Shown here: one piece after another, positions 1-9,680 of the stretch
How positions within the stretch are numbered: the stretch's first letter is position 1
How the letters are laid out: every line of letters begins with the position of its first letter
Assembly (NCBI GenBank): GCA_027592105.1
Contig: JAQCLA010000075.1
Location: 1-10,026, forward strand
Direction of reading: 5' to 3'
Length of the DNA: 10,026 nt
Origin: Pseudomonadota bacterium
GTDB lineage: Bacteria > Pseudomonadota > Alphaproteobacteria > Rhodobacterales > Rhodobacteraceae
The notes under the pieces: model-generated
Told to the model about the DNA's origin: nothing
What the model saw: only the letters and a program-made list of their open reading frames with translations
Databases searched by the model: none
Program-made: the position numbers and the translations under genes

Positions 1-1
1 G

Positions 2-478
2 ACGGGCTGCATTGATGCCGAAGAGGCGTTTTCTTTCGTCGAGGGGCGGCTCTTGGCGCTGATCTTTGCTATGCTGGCGGTGGGTGCTGCACTCGATCAC
101 ACAGGCGGGATCGAACTGATCGTCCGCCGCGTCGAACCTGCCTTGGTCGATCTGCCACCATGGGTGCTGGTTTGGGCGGTCTATTACATGACCACGATCC
201 TGACCGAGCTTGTCTCCAACAACGCCATCGCCGTGATCATGGCCCCCATCGCCATCGCCCTTGGCCAGGCCATGGGTGTCGATCCGCGCCCGCTGGTCGT
301 GGCGGTGATGATCGCGGCCTCGGCCTGTTTCGCCACCCCCATCGGTTATCAGACCAATATGCTGGTCTATGGTCCGGGCGGCTACCGATTCACCGATTTC
401 ATGCGTATCGGCATTCCCCTGAACCTCAGCCTCGGTGTCGTCGTCTGCCTGACCATCCCGCTCATATGGCCGCTGTAG
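2..478 (+). CDS. SLC13-family (DASS) anion permease, C-terminal 158 residues
   Basis: This is the 3' part of a gene whose start lies left of the window; the frame is open from base 2 to the TAG at 476-478. The protein is strongly hydrophobic, with about five membrane or re-entrant segments. It carries two signatures of the divalent anion:Na+ symporter (SLC13/CitT) family. The first is TELVSNNA, the second substrate/sodium-binding Ser-Asn hairpin. The second is an ATPIGYQTN stretch followed by VYGPGGYRF near the C terminus. Family members import di- or tricarboxylates or sulfate across the inner membrane. The tail matches the long subfamily that carries TrkA-C domains in the middle of the protein, but that part is outside the window, so the substrate cannot be assigned. 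The gene converges on bchJ with a terminator-like hairpin between them. The family call is firm; the substrate is unknown. Confidence 0.87.
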   Translation, partial: TGCIDAEEAFSFVEGRLLALIFAMLAVGAALDHTGGIELIVRRVEPALVDLPPWVLVWAVYYMTTILTELVSNNAIAVIMAPIAIALGQAMGVDPRPLVVAVMIAASACFATPIGYQTNMLVYGPGGYRFTDFMRIGIPLNLSLGVVVCLTIPLIWPL

Positions 479-547
479 CTGCCTGACGCCGAAGCTGGCC
501 AAGGAATATGCCCCCGTGCGATCGCTGGTCTTCTCTGTTTCAAAAAT

Positions 548-590
548 ATCCCGGGGGAGGCCGCAGGCCGGGGGCAGAGCCCCCTTTTCT
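548..590. terminator. GC-rich hairpin with T-run between convergent genes; probable terminator, possibly part of an interspersed repeat
   Basis: GGGGGC (570-575) pairs with GCCCCC (579-584) across an AGA loop and is followed by TTTTCT, a classical intrinsic terminator for the plus-strand permease gene, about 90 bp past its stop. Just before it, GGCC-GCA-GGCC (559-569) forms a second small hairpin inside a CCCGGGGGAGG context. Read on the minus strand, the block ends in ATATTTTTG, so it may also terminate bchJ transcription. This compound arrangement resembles an intergenic element I recall from Rhodobacterales genomes; that recollection was not checked here. Confidence 0.7.
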
Positions 591-609
591 GTGACGCCGA
601 CCCGCGCGC

Positions 610-1206
610 TCAGCTTTGGCGCGATCGCCGCATCTCGAACCGGCACACCCGCGCCCCTTGTGCGCAGCATGTGGTTTCCACCGCCTGCCAGCCTTGGCCA
701 CAAAGCCGATCAAAGAGCCGCGCGAATACCGCCCCATGCCAATTGCACAGCGGCACATCCGATATCTCGCCGCGCACTACCGGGTTATCCAAGATCTCGA
801 AACGCGCAGGCCATCTTGCCGCAAGCCGAAATTCCCCCGACCCGCAAAATGTCCAAGCATGCTTGGCAATGGCTTTCGACAAGATCCGCACGGATAGCCG
901 CGCGGGCAGATGCCGCAACACGGCTTGTGCGGGCTTTGGAATGCGATGGGCTAAGATATAATCGCCCGTGGCCTGCCCGGCCGCTATGGCCAACCGCGCC
1001 GCGTCGCCGGGCAAGGCCTGTCGCACCAGCTGAAGCAACCGTGCCGCTGGCCCCTCCTCGATCAGCCCCGCGCTTGGGTCGGGCAGGGCGGTGATCCCGG
1101 CCTGCGCCAGCAGGCGGGCGGTTTCTGTCGCGCCTGTTGCCGCCTCCAGCACCGGCACGTACTGCAAGATCGCATTCGGCCCGATCCGGCCCTTGGCCTC
1201 TCGCAT
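610..1206 (-). CDS. bchJ: BchJ, V4R-domain protein associated with bacteriochlorophyll 4-vinyl reduction
   Basis: The product is 198 residues with a C-terminal V4R (4-vinyl reductase) domain. The diagnostic stretch is PLCNWHGAVFARLF near residues 152-165, then VETTCC (177-181) and VCRFE (187-191). Cys154, Cys180, Cys181 and Cys188 are the conserved cysteines expected to bind a metal or substrate. In Rhodobacter, bchJ mutants accumulate divinyl precursors. Later work assigned the reductase activity to other enzymes (BciA, BciB, chlorophyllide reductase), so BchJ is better viewed as a substrate-handling or helper protein. The ATG at 1206 lies 4 bp past the bchE stop with no good Shine-Dalgarno sequence, which suggests translational coupling to bchE. 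Usual length is about 200-215 residues, so the gene looks complete. In Rhodobacter bchG follows; here the next gene is an unrelated convergent permease. Confidence 0.88.
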   Translation of the reverse strand: MREAKGRIGPNAILQYVPVLEAATGATETARLLAQAGITALPDPSAGLIEEGPAARLLQLVRQALPGDAARLAIAAGQATGDYILAHRIPKPAQAVLRHLPARLSVRILSKAIAKHAWTFCGSGEFRLAARWPARFEILDNPVVRGEISDVPLCNWHGAVFARLFDRLCGQGWQAVETTCCAQGARVCRFEMRRSRQS

Positions 1207-1210
1207 CGGC

Positions 1211-2830
1211 TTATTCTGCGGGCAGCTTTTCCGCGGCCTTCACCTCAGCCCCATTGGGCAGGACGAAATCCTCCGTCCGTGACAGTTTCGCCGCCCGTTT
1301 CTGCGCCGCGATATCTTGTTTCGACTGCCAATCCGCCATCTGCGCGGGCGCGATGGTGCGGGTCCGGTCGAAGTTGAAATTCAGCTTTCCCTTCGACTGC
1401 GGCCCCCAATAATCCACCTTGCCCAGATCATAGAACTGCCGCGCGAAGCCCGCCTTCAGAAAGGCCTTGAGGCACCCCAGAAGATAGCGCCGCCGATAGC
1501 CCGTGCCGCGCCACGGGTAATGGAACAGCGCCTTTTTCATGTAGAAGCGGCGGTAATTATTCATCACCCGGTCGAGTAGCTCGTCGCGGTCCATCGCCGC
1601 GGGCCGCATGATCGGGGTGACGAAATTGTATTTCGAGAAATCGAAGATCTCGACCTTGTCGCCCAGCTCTTGATAGAGCGGCGTAAAGGGCCAGGGCGTG
1701 TACATCGCCCAATTGGCCAGATCGGGCTGCCAGTCCCACGCCATGCGATAGGTCTCTTCCAGCGTCTCGGGCGTCTCGTTGTCCAGCCCCACGATGAACT
1801 GCGCCTCGGTAAAGATATCGGCCTCGCGCAGAAGGCGGATCGCCTCCTTGTTCTCCTCGACCTTGGTTTCCTTGTTGAACTGGTCGAGCTTCAGTTGCGC
1901 CGCGGCTTCCGTTCCCAGCGAGATATGCACCAACCCCGCCGAGCGGTAGAATTTCAACAGATCCCGGTCGCGGTAGATATCGGTCACCCGCGTGTTGATC
2001 CCCCATTGCACGCGGCGCGGCAGGTCGCGGCGGATCAACTCCTCGCAGAATTGGATGAATTTGCGCCGGTTGATCGTGGGTTCCTCGTCGGCCAATATGA
2101 AGAAGCCCACGTCATGCGCGTTCACCAGCTTCTCGATCTCGTCGACCACCTTGATCGGGTCGCGCACGCGGTAGTCGCGCCAGAATTTCCATTGGCTGCA
2201 AAACGAACAGGTAAAGGGACAACCCCGCGCCATGTTGGGGATCGCGACCTTCACGCCCAAGGGCACATAAATATACTGCTCCCACCTAAGCAGCGACCAG
2301 TCGGGTGTGATCGCGTCCAGATCCTTGACCGTCGGCGCGGCGGGTGTCGCCACGATCTCGTCGCCGTCGCGATAGGCGATGCCTTTGATCGCCGCGCGCC
2401 CGTCGGGCCAGCGGCCCTCGTCATAGGCGCGGATCAGATCGACGATGATCTCCTCTCCCTCGCCGCGCACGATCACGTCGATATGGGGCGCCTCGGACAA
2501 GACCTGCTGATACATGAAGGTCGCATGGATGCCGCCAAGGATGCGCAGCGCCCCCAGCACCACCTCGGCCGCGATCTTCAGCGTTTCTTCGGCCACATAG
2601 ATCGAGGGCGTGATCGCGGTCGTGCCCACCACATCGGGCTGGATATCGGCCAGCTTCACCCGCAACTGCTCTGGCGTGACATGATCGGTCATCGCGTCGA
2701 TGAAATGGATATCGCCGTAACCGGCGGATTTCAGCGCACCGGCGATATAGGCCACCCAAGCCGGCGGCCAATTGCCCGCGATCTCGGCCCCGCCGGAATG
2801 ATAATTGGGATGGATCAGGCAAATCCGCAT
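1211..2830 (-). CDS. bchE: BchE, anaerobic Mg-protoporphyrin IX monomethyl ester oxidative cyclase (B12-dependent radical SAM)
   Basis: This enzyme builds the isocyclic (fifth) ring of bacteriochlorophyll without oxygen, converting Mg-protoporphyrin IX monomethyl ester to protochlorophyllide with the 13(1)-oxo oxygen derived from water. The 539-residue protein has a cobalamin-binding N-terminal domain (about residues 1-140, with GGIHATF near 99-105 and VRGEGEE near 121-127). The radical-SAM core follows, with the cluster motif CPFTCSFC at C204, C208 and C211. The Trp/Tyr-rich C-terminal region is typical of BchE. The ATG at 2830 has a good Shine-Dalgarno GGGGAG six bases upstream. It is the first gene of a bchE-bchJ operon. 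An exact FNR-type dyad lies about 62 bp upstream of the start codon, consistent with anaerobic activation by FnrL known for bchE in Rhodobacter. The length is within the family range and the gene looks intact. Confidence 0.95.
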   Translation of the reverse strand: MRICLIHPNYHSGGAEIAGNWPPAWVAYIAGALKSAGYGDIHFIDAMTDHVTPEQLRVKLADIQPDVVGTTAITPSIYVAEETLKIAAEVVLGALRILGGIHATFMYQQVLSEAPHIDVIVRGEGEEIIVDLIRAYDEGRWPDGRAAIKGIAYRDGDEIVATPAAPTVKDLDAITPDWSLLRWEQYIYVPLGVKVAIPNMARGCPFTCSFCSQWKFWRDYRVRDPIKVVDEIEKLVNAHDVGFFILADEEPTINRRKFIQFCEELIRRDLPRRVQWGINTRVTDIYRDRDLLKFYRSAGLVHISLGTEAAAQLKLDQFNKETKVEENKEAIRLLREADIFTEAQFIVGLDNETPETLEETYRMAWDWQPDLANWAMYTPWPFTPLYQELGDKVEIFDFSKYNFVTPIMRPAAMDRDELLDRVMNNYRRFYMKKALFHYPWRGTGYRRRYLLGCLKAFLKAGFARQFYDLGKVDYWGPQSKGKLNFNFDRTRTIAPAQMADWQSKQDIAAQKRAAKLSRTEDFVLPNGAEVKAAEKLPAE

Positions 2831-2833
2831 GGT

Positions 2834-2851
2834 TGTCTCCCCAGACTGTCA
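2834..2851 (-). promoter_or_regulatory. Near-match PpsR/CrtJ repressor site overlapping the bchE ribosome binding site
   Basis: The plus strand reads TGTC-N10-GTCA and the minus strand TGAC-N10-GACA. The PpsR/CrtJ consensus is TGTC-N10-GACA, so seven of eight fixed positions match. The site covers the bchE Shine-Dalgarno (2837-2842). Known operators of this repressor are usually paired and I find no second good copy in this gap, so this is a candidate only. Confidence 0.3.
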
Positions 2852-2885
2852 CCCCCCCAAAGAGCATCAAAATCGCGATTTCGTA

Positions 2886-2899
2886 TTGATTCAGATCAA
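2886..2899. promoter_or_regulatory. FNR/FnrL binding site
   Basis: TTGATTCAGATCAA is a perfect match to the FNR consensus TTGAT-N4-ATCAA. The dyad centre is about 62 bp upstream of the bchE start codon and about 110 bp upstream of the divergent methyltransferase start. FnrL activates bchE under low oxygen in Rhodobacter sphaeroides, so the most likely job is oxygen control of bchEJ. A position-dependent effect on the divergent gene is possible but unproven. Confidence 0.87.
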
Positions 2900-2926
2900 T
2901 CGCGCCACGGGGTGCGGGGCTATGCT

Positions 2927-2954
2927 TTGGCGCAAGGGCCATCCCTGATAGAAT
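2927..2954 (+). promoter_or_regulatory. Candidate sigma-70-type promoter for the cfa-family gene
   Basis: TTGGCG (2927-2932) is separated by 16 bp from TAGAAT (2949-2954). The -10 matches five of six consensus bases and the -35 four of six. Transcription would begin near 2961, giving a leader of about 40 bases. No clear ECF sigma-E (ChrR-type) promoter, known for a cfa gene in Rhodobacter, was seen. Assigned by eye only. Confidence 0.35.
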
Positions 2955-3002
2955 GGCCGATGCAGGTTTCGGCAGGCCACAACACGCGAGGGAGAACGCG
3001 GG

Positions 3003-4229
3003 ATGTGGAACAAAGCGCTCGACCGCATGCTGGACGGGTTCATCGTGACAGGCCGGCTGACGCTGACCTATCCCGACGGCGCGACGTGCCGCTATGGGCC
3101 GGGGCAGGGGGCGGATGTGCAGATCACCCTGTGCGACCCCGCTTTGCCGCGCCGCTTGGTCCTCGCACCTGAACTGGCGCTGGGCGAGGGGTATATGGAT
3201 GGCACCTTGACCATCGCGGGCGATGATCTGGACGGGTTCTTCACCTTGGTCACCCAGAACGCCGCTCATTCCCCTGTGGGGCTACGCGCCCTCGACATGC
3301 GCCTGCGCAGATGGCGCCGCTGGTTCGATCAGGCAAACCCGGCCCATAGATCGCGCGCCAATGTGGCCCATCACTATGACCTCTCGGGCGCGCTTTACGA
3401 TCTTTTCCTTGATGCCGACCGCCAATATTCCTGCGCCTATTTCCGCGATCCCGGCATGACGCTGGAACAGGCGCAGGCGGCCAAAAAACACCATATCGCG
3501 GCCAAGCTCTGCCTGTCGCCGGGGATGGAGGTGTTCGAGATCGGCTGCGGCTGGGGCGGCATGGCACTGACGCTGGCGCAGGATTACGGGGTCAAGGTCT
3601 TGGGCGTGACGCTCTCGGTCGAACAGCACAAGATCGCGACCGACCGCGCCGCGCGCGCTGGCCTGTCCGACCGCGTCCGCTTTGCGCTTGCCGATTACCG
3701 CAGCATTCGGGGCCAGTTTGACCGGATCGTTTCCATCGGCATGTTCGAACATGTCGGCGCGCCGCATTTCACCGAATATTTCGACCAGATCCGCGACCGC
3801 CTCACACCCGATGGCGTGGCCTTGATCCACACCATCGGCCGCGCGGGGCCACCCGGGGCCACCAGCCCTTGGATCACCAAATACATCTTTCCCGGCGGCT
3901 ATGTGCCCGCGCTTTCGGAAATGGCCGCCGCGGTCGAGGTCGCAAAGCTTTACCCCACCGATCTGGAGGTGTGGCGGCTGCACTATGCCGAAACGCTGCG
4001 CCATTGGCATGATCGCTTCGCCGCGAACGCGGACCGCGCCCGCGCGCTTTATGATGACCGCTTTTGCCGCATGTGGCGCTATTACCTGAAGGCTTGCGAA
4101 CATACCTTCCGGCACAATCACCAATGCGTCTTCCAGTTCCAACTGGCCCTCCGCCAAGATGCGGTGCCGCTGACGCGCGATTATCTCTACCGCGACGCAG
4201 CCCCCGAGGCCCTTCGCGCGGCCCAATAG
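3003..4229 (+). CDS. Cyclopropane-fatty-acyl-phospholipid synthase family SAM-dependent methyltransferase
   Basis: The 408-residue protein fits the cyclopropane fatty acid synthase family, which transfers a methylene group from S-adenosylmethionine to the double bond of unsaturated acyl chains in membrane phospholipids. The SAM-binding motif I is FEIGCGWGG at residues 178-186. All residues known to hold the catalytic bicarbonate in E. coli Cfa appear conserved: Cys144 (QYSCAYF), Glu249 (MFEHVG), His276 and Ile278 (IHTIG), and Tyr328 (LHYAETLRHW). The C terminus carries the family's WRYYLKACEHTFR and FQFQLAL stretches. The start at 3003 follows AGGGAG with 8-base spacing. It is divergent from bchE across a 172-bp control region. 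Related proteins include non-cyclopropanating acyl methyltransferases (for example the furan fatty acid enzyme UfaM), so the product lipid is inferred. Its chromosomal neighbour bchE suggests a role in membranes altered with oxygen, but that is speculative. Confidence 0.87.
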   Translation: MWNKALDRMLDGFIVTGRLTLTYPDGATCRYGPGQGADVQITLCDPALPRRLVLAPELALGEGYMDGTLTIAGDDLDGFFTLVTQNAAHSPVGLRALDMRLRRWRRWFDQANPAHRSRANVAHHYDLSGALYDLFLDADRQYSCAYFRDPGMTLEQAQAAKKHHIAAKLCLSPGMEVFEIGCGWGGMALTLAQDYGVKVLGVTLSVEQHKIATDRAARAGLSDRVRFALADYRSIRGQFDRIVSIGMFEHVGAPHFTEYFDQIRDRLTPDGVALIHTIGRAGPPGATSPWITKYIFPGGYVPALSEMAAAVEVAKLYPTDLEVWRLHYAETLRHWHDRFAANADRARALYDDRFCRMWRYYLKACEHTFRHNHQCVFQFQLALRQDAVPLTRDYLYRDAAPEALRAAQ

Positions 4230-4242
4230 GATGCTGCCTTCA

Positions 4243-4257
4243 GGCGCAGCTTGCGCC
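4243..4257 (+). terminator. Weak stem-loop 14 bp after the methyltransferase stop
   Basis: GGCGCA (4243-4248) pairs with TGCGCC (4252-4257) across a GCT loop. No T-run follows (AAACC instead), so it may only attenuate or protect the transcript end. The octamer CTTGCGCC also recurs at 4275-4282, giving a short direct repeat in the gap before carB. Confidence 0.25.
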
Positions 4258-4275
4258 AAACCCCGCATTCGCACC

Positions 4276-4303
4276 TTGCGCCCCGGCTGTCCCTGTCTAT
4301 AAC
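4276..4303 (+). promoter_or_regulatory. Candidate carB promoter
   Basis: TTGCGC (4276-4281), a 16-bp spacer and TATAAC (4298-4303) form a plausible vegetative promoter with a near-ideal -10 and a weak -35. The predicted leader is about 30 bases and ends in the GGGGGA ribosome binding site at 4329-4334, four bases before the carB ATG. Confidence 0.4.
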
Positions 4304-4338
4304 ACCGCCAATTTGCGCAGAGTCTGCCGGGGGATCCC

Positions 4339-7668
<3,330 letters not shown>

Positions 7669-7700
7669 GAAAGCTTTGCAGGATGTCGTATGTTTGACAG

Positions 7701-8000
7701 ATGGCGAAGATGCTGCGTATTAATCCGGAAATTGTCGAGTGGGTGCTCAGCCGAACGGGTCAGCTTGCGGACGATCTAGCGGGCGAGTTCCCGCGTATTC
7801 AGGAATGGCTTGCCGGTGAGGGCGGCCTTACTTTTCCTCAGCTTGAATGGCTTGCGCAGAAATTATGTTTGCCTACGGCTGTCTTTTTTTCGCCGCAAAA
7901 GCCTAATTTGCCGGACCCTATCCAATCATTTCGCAGTCTACCTTCATCAATAAGAGCGCGCATACCTCAACGCATAATGCGCGTGAACCTTGCGGCGTAG
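7701..8000 (+). pseudogene. Truncated XRE-ImmA/IrrE-type protein, N-terminal fragment only
   Basis: The 99-codon frame begins MAKMLRINPEIVEWVLSRTG and continues through a helix-turn-helix-like region (EFPRIQEWLAGE, residues 27-38; LTFPQLEWLAQKL, 43-55), then FFSPQKPNLPDPIQSFRSLP. This order is typical of the N terminus of COG2856 proteins, which join an XRE-like domain to a zinc metallopeptidase and act in stress responses, mobile elements or toxin-antitoxin loci. Such proteins usually run to about 350-400 residues and carry HExxH; nothing of the peptidase is present. Similarity seems to fade after residue ~95, shortly before an in-frame TAG and the start of a soxZ relic. GC content is visibly lower than in carB, 32 bp upstream, suggesting acquisition by transfer. 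No convincing ribosome binding site is seen. It could be expressed as a short protein, but a deletion-truncated gene is more likely. Confidence 0.62.
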
Positions 8001-8266
8001 GCCTATCAGCCATCATCGGCCACCCGATGGAGACCGGGCTGCGGCACAATACGAGCGGCCTCCTGATCCCGATCCGGATCGCCGAGCGCTTCGTCTGCCG
8101 CGTGGCCGAGCGGGTGCTGTTCTCGGCAAAGCTCGAACCCGCGATCGCGACGAACCCCTAATTCGCCTTCTCTTTGCGGTTGCAGCAAAGCGCAGAGCTG
8201 ACCTTCGAGTGGACCGACACGACGGGCGAGGTATACGCCGACCGCGCAACGGTCTAGGTCGCCTGA
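8000..8266 (+). pseudogene. soxZ: soxZ relic, 5'-truncated with two in-frame stop codons
   Basis: Reading the frame of base 8009 gives AIIGHPMETGLR, then LIPIRIAERFVCRV, LFSAKLEPAIATNP, a TAA stop (8159-8161), FAFSLRLQQSAELTFEW and TDTTGEVYADRATV, a TAG stop (8255-8257), then VA and a natural TGA (8264-8266). This follows SoxZ from its early HPMETG motif to its end. SoxZ partners SoxY as the periplasmic carrier of sulfur intermediates in thiosulfate oxidation. The family has NPY where the TAA now stands, so a single base change (TAC or TAT to TAA) explains it. About 20-25 N-terminal residues, the start codon and the usual partner soxY are absent; the 5' side joins the ImmA-type fragment directly. 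With no frameshift over about 85 codons, inactivation looks fairly recent. Confidence 0.83.
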
Positions 8267-8299
8267 ACCGGACCGAGGCTCTCCGGCGGGCATGCGGGA

Positions 8300-9601
8300 T
8301 CAGGGGCGGTGGTCATCGGCGACCGTGACGCCCCGCAGCGCGAGCTGCCGGTCAAAGAGCGAGCGGCCCGCGAACGAACGCGAGATCTGCGCCGCGACCA
8401 CCACGCTGATCATCGACAAGACCGCCCCCTCGTAGCTGCCCGTCATCTCGAAGACGATGACGATCGCCGCGACCGGCGCGCCGATGACGGCAGCAACCGC
8501 GCTCGCCGCACCGACGAGGGCGAATGTCGTCTGCCCGCCGCCGCCAAGCGCGGCATCGGCGAGCCCGCCCAGCATCGCCCCGAAGAACAGCGCCGGCGCG
8601 AACACCCCGCCGAAATAGCCAAATCCGAGGCACAGCGCCGTCAGCGCGATCTTGCCCGCGATCAGCACCGCCATGAGGCCAACCGCGAGCTGCCCCGCGA
8701 TCGCAAGCTCGACCGAGCCGATGCCCGCCCCGAGGAGATGCGGCAACACGGGCGACAGAGCGAACAGCACCGCCGCCGGGACGAGCGGGCGCCAGCCGAG
8801 CGGCAGCCCCGATGCGCGCGCGAGACGCGGCGCCGCCGTCACCGCGTGGATGTAGGCCGTCGCGACGACCCCGCACGCGAGCCCGAGGACCGCCGCCGCC
8901 CCGAGCGTCGCGGGGTCGAGCGCGGGCAGCACCCCGACGTCGAAGAAGCGGTGGCGTCCGAGCATCACCTCGGACAGCCAGAAGGCGGCGAAGCACGCCC
9001 CGAGGACCGGGGCGGCGCCAAAGGCCCCGAACCGCCGGATGATCGCCTCATGCGCGAAGATCGCGGCCCCAAGCGGGGCCGAGAAGACGGCCGCTATCGC
9101 CGCCCCCGCCCCGCAGCCCAGCACGACATCGATCGGCATGCGCACCACGCGCGCGTGCACCGCCGCCGCGATGCAACCGCCGAAATGCACAAGCGGCCCA
9201 AAAATCCCGACCGACGCCCCACCCGCGAGATTGTTGAGCGCGAGCAGCGACGAGATCGCGCCGGCGCGCAGGACCGGCGCGCGGTCGTTCTGGGCGGCCT
9301 CGATCAGATCGGCCGGCCCGTGCGGTCGCCCGCCCTCGAGCAGGCGCAGGATCTGCCCCGCGATCAGCGCGCTCAGGCTCAGTGCAAGCGCGACCGGGGC
9401 GGCATAGGATCCGGCCGCCTCGGCAAGGCTGCGCGGCAGCGGTTGCGCCCAGAGCGCGGCCGCCGCACCGACGATCCGAAAGAAACCCACAGCCGCCACC
9501 GCGACGATCGCGCCGATCACGATAGCAAGCGCCAGCGCGACCAACCGGTCGCGCAACTGCGCCATGCCGCTGGCGGGATCGGGTTCGGGCGGGTTCGGCA
9601 T
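8300..9601 (-). CDS. ClC-family chloride channel/transporter with non-standard gate residues
   Basis: The preferred ATG at 9601 gives 433 residues and has GGAG five bases upstream. An in-frame GTG at 9649 would add 16 residues without a clear ribosome binding site. The protein is a polytopic inner-membrane ClC. Recognisable elements (numbered from the GTG) are a GG-RPHGPADLI segment near 106-115 in place of GSGIPE, GGASVGIFGPLVHFG at 143-157, FSAPLGAAIFAHEA at 189-202, YFGGVFAPALFFG at 345-357, and FEMTGSYEGAV at 400-410 with the conserved chloride-coordinating Tyr406. The external gating Glu of GREGP (E148 in E. coli ClC) is Phe150, and the internal proton Glu (E203) is Ala202. It is therefore more likely a passive anion pathway than a 2Cl-/H+ exchanger. 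No CBS domains follow. It converges on the soxZ relic, 33 bp away. GC is very high, unlike the gene upstream. Confidence 0.86.
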   Translation of the reverse strand: MPNPPEPDPASGMAQLRDRLVALALAIVIGAIVAVAAVGFFRIVGAAAALWAQPLPRSLAEAAGSYAAPVALALSLSALIAGQILRLLEGGRPHGPADLIEAAQNDRAPVLRAGAISSLLALNNLAGGASVGIFGPLVHFGGCIAAAVHARVVRMPIDVVLGCGAGAAIAAVFSAPLGAAIFAHEAIIRRFGAFGAAPVLGACFAAFWLSEVMLGRHRFFDVGVLPALDPATLGAAAVLGLACGVVATAYIHAVTAAPRLARASGLPLGWRPLVPAAVLFALSPVLPHLLGAGIGSVELAIAGQLAVGLMAVLIAGKIALTALCLGFGYFGGVFAPALFFGAMLGGLADAALGGGGQTTFALVGAASAVAAVIGAPVAAIVIVFEMTGSYEGAVLSMISVVVAAQISRSFAGRSLFDRQLALRGVTVADDHRP

Positions 9602-9650
9602 CGGCACTCCGGGGAGACAACGGGGGCGAGCATGCACCTGCCGCGCCACG

Positions 9651-9676
9651 CGATCAAGCTTCGATCATATTGATCG
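9651..9676. repeat. Inverted repeat CGATCAA-N12-TTGATCG upstream of the ClC gene
   Basis: Perfect 7-bp arms at 9651-9657 and 9670-9676 lie about 50-75 bp upstream of the preferred ClC start. The arms are not GC-rich and have no T-run, so an operator or mRNA fold is more likely than a terminator. The 12-base spacer does not fit FNR. Function unknown. Confidence 0.35.
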
Positions 9677-9680
9677 CCGA

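Noticed and set aside
516..1094. 192-codon plus-strand open frame over the terminator and bchJ
   Set aside because: It starts in the hairpin region and runs antisense to the V4R cysteine motifs of bchJ; no homology is recognisable.
1670..3172. 500-codon open frame on the plus strand across bchE and the divergent control region
   Set aside because: It runs antisense to the radical-SAM and B12 motifs of bchE and over the FNR box and both gene starts; it is His/Arg/Asp-rich with no family resemblance.
8159..8257. Recoding of TAA or TAG in the soxZ frame as a sense codon
   Set aside because: The start codon and N terminus are also missing, two different stop codons are involved, and other genes in the window use TAA and TAG as ordinary stops. 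A pseudogene is the simpler reading.
8309..9673. 454-codon open frame on the plus strand opposite the ClC gene
   Set aside because: The product is an Arg/Asp/Pro-rich composition artefact of very GC-rich antisense DNA, with no recognisable domain; the minus-strand frame has clear ClC motifs.
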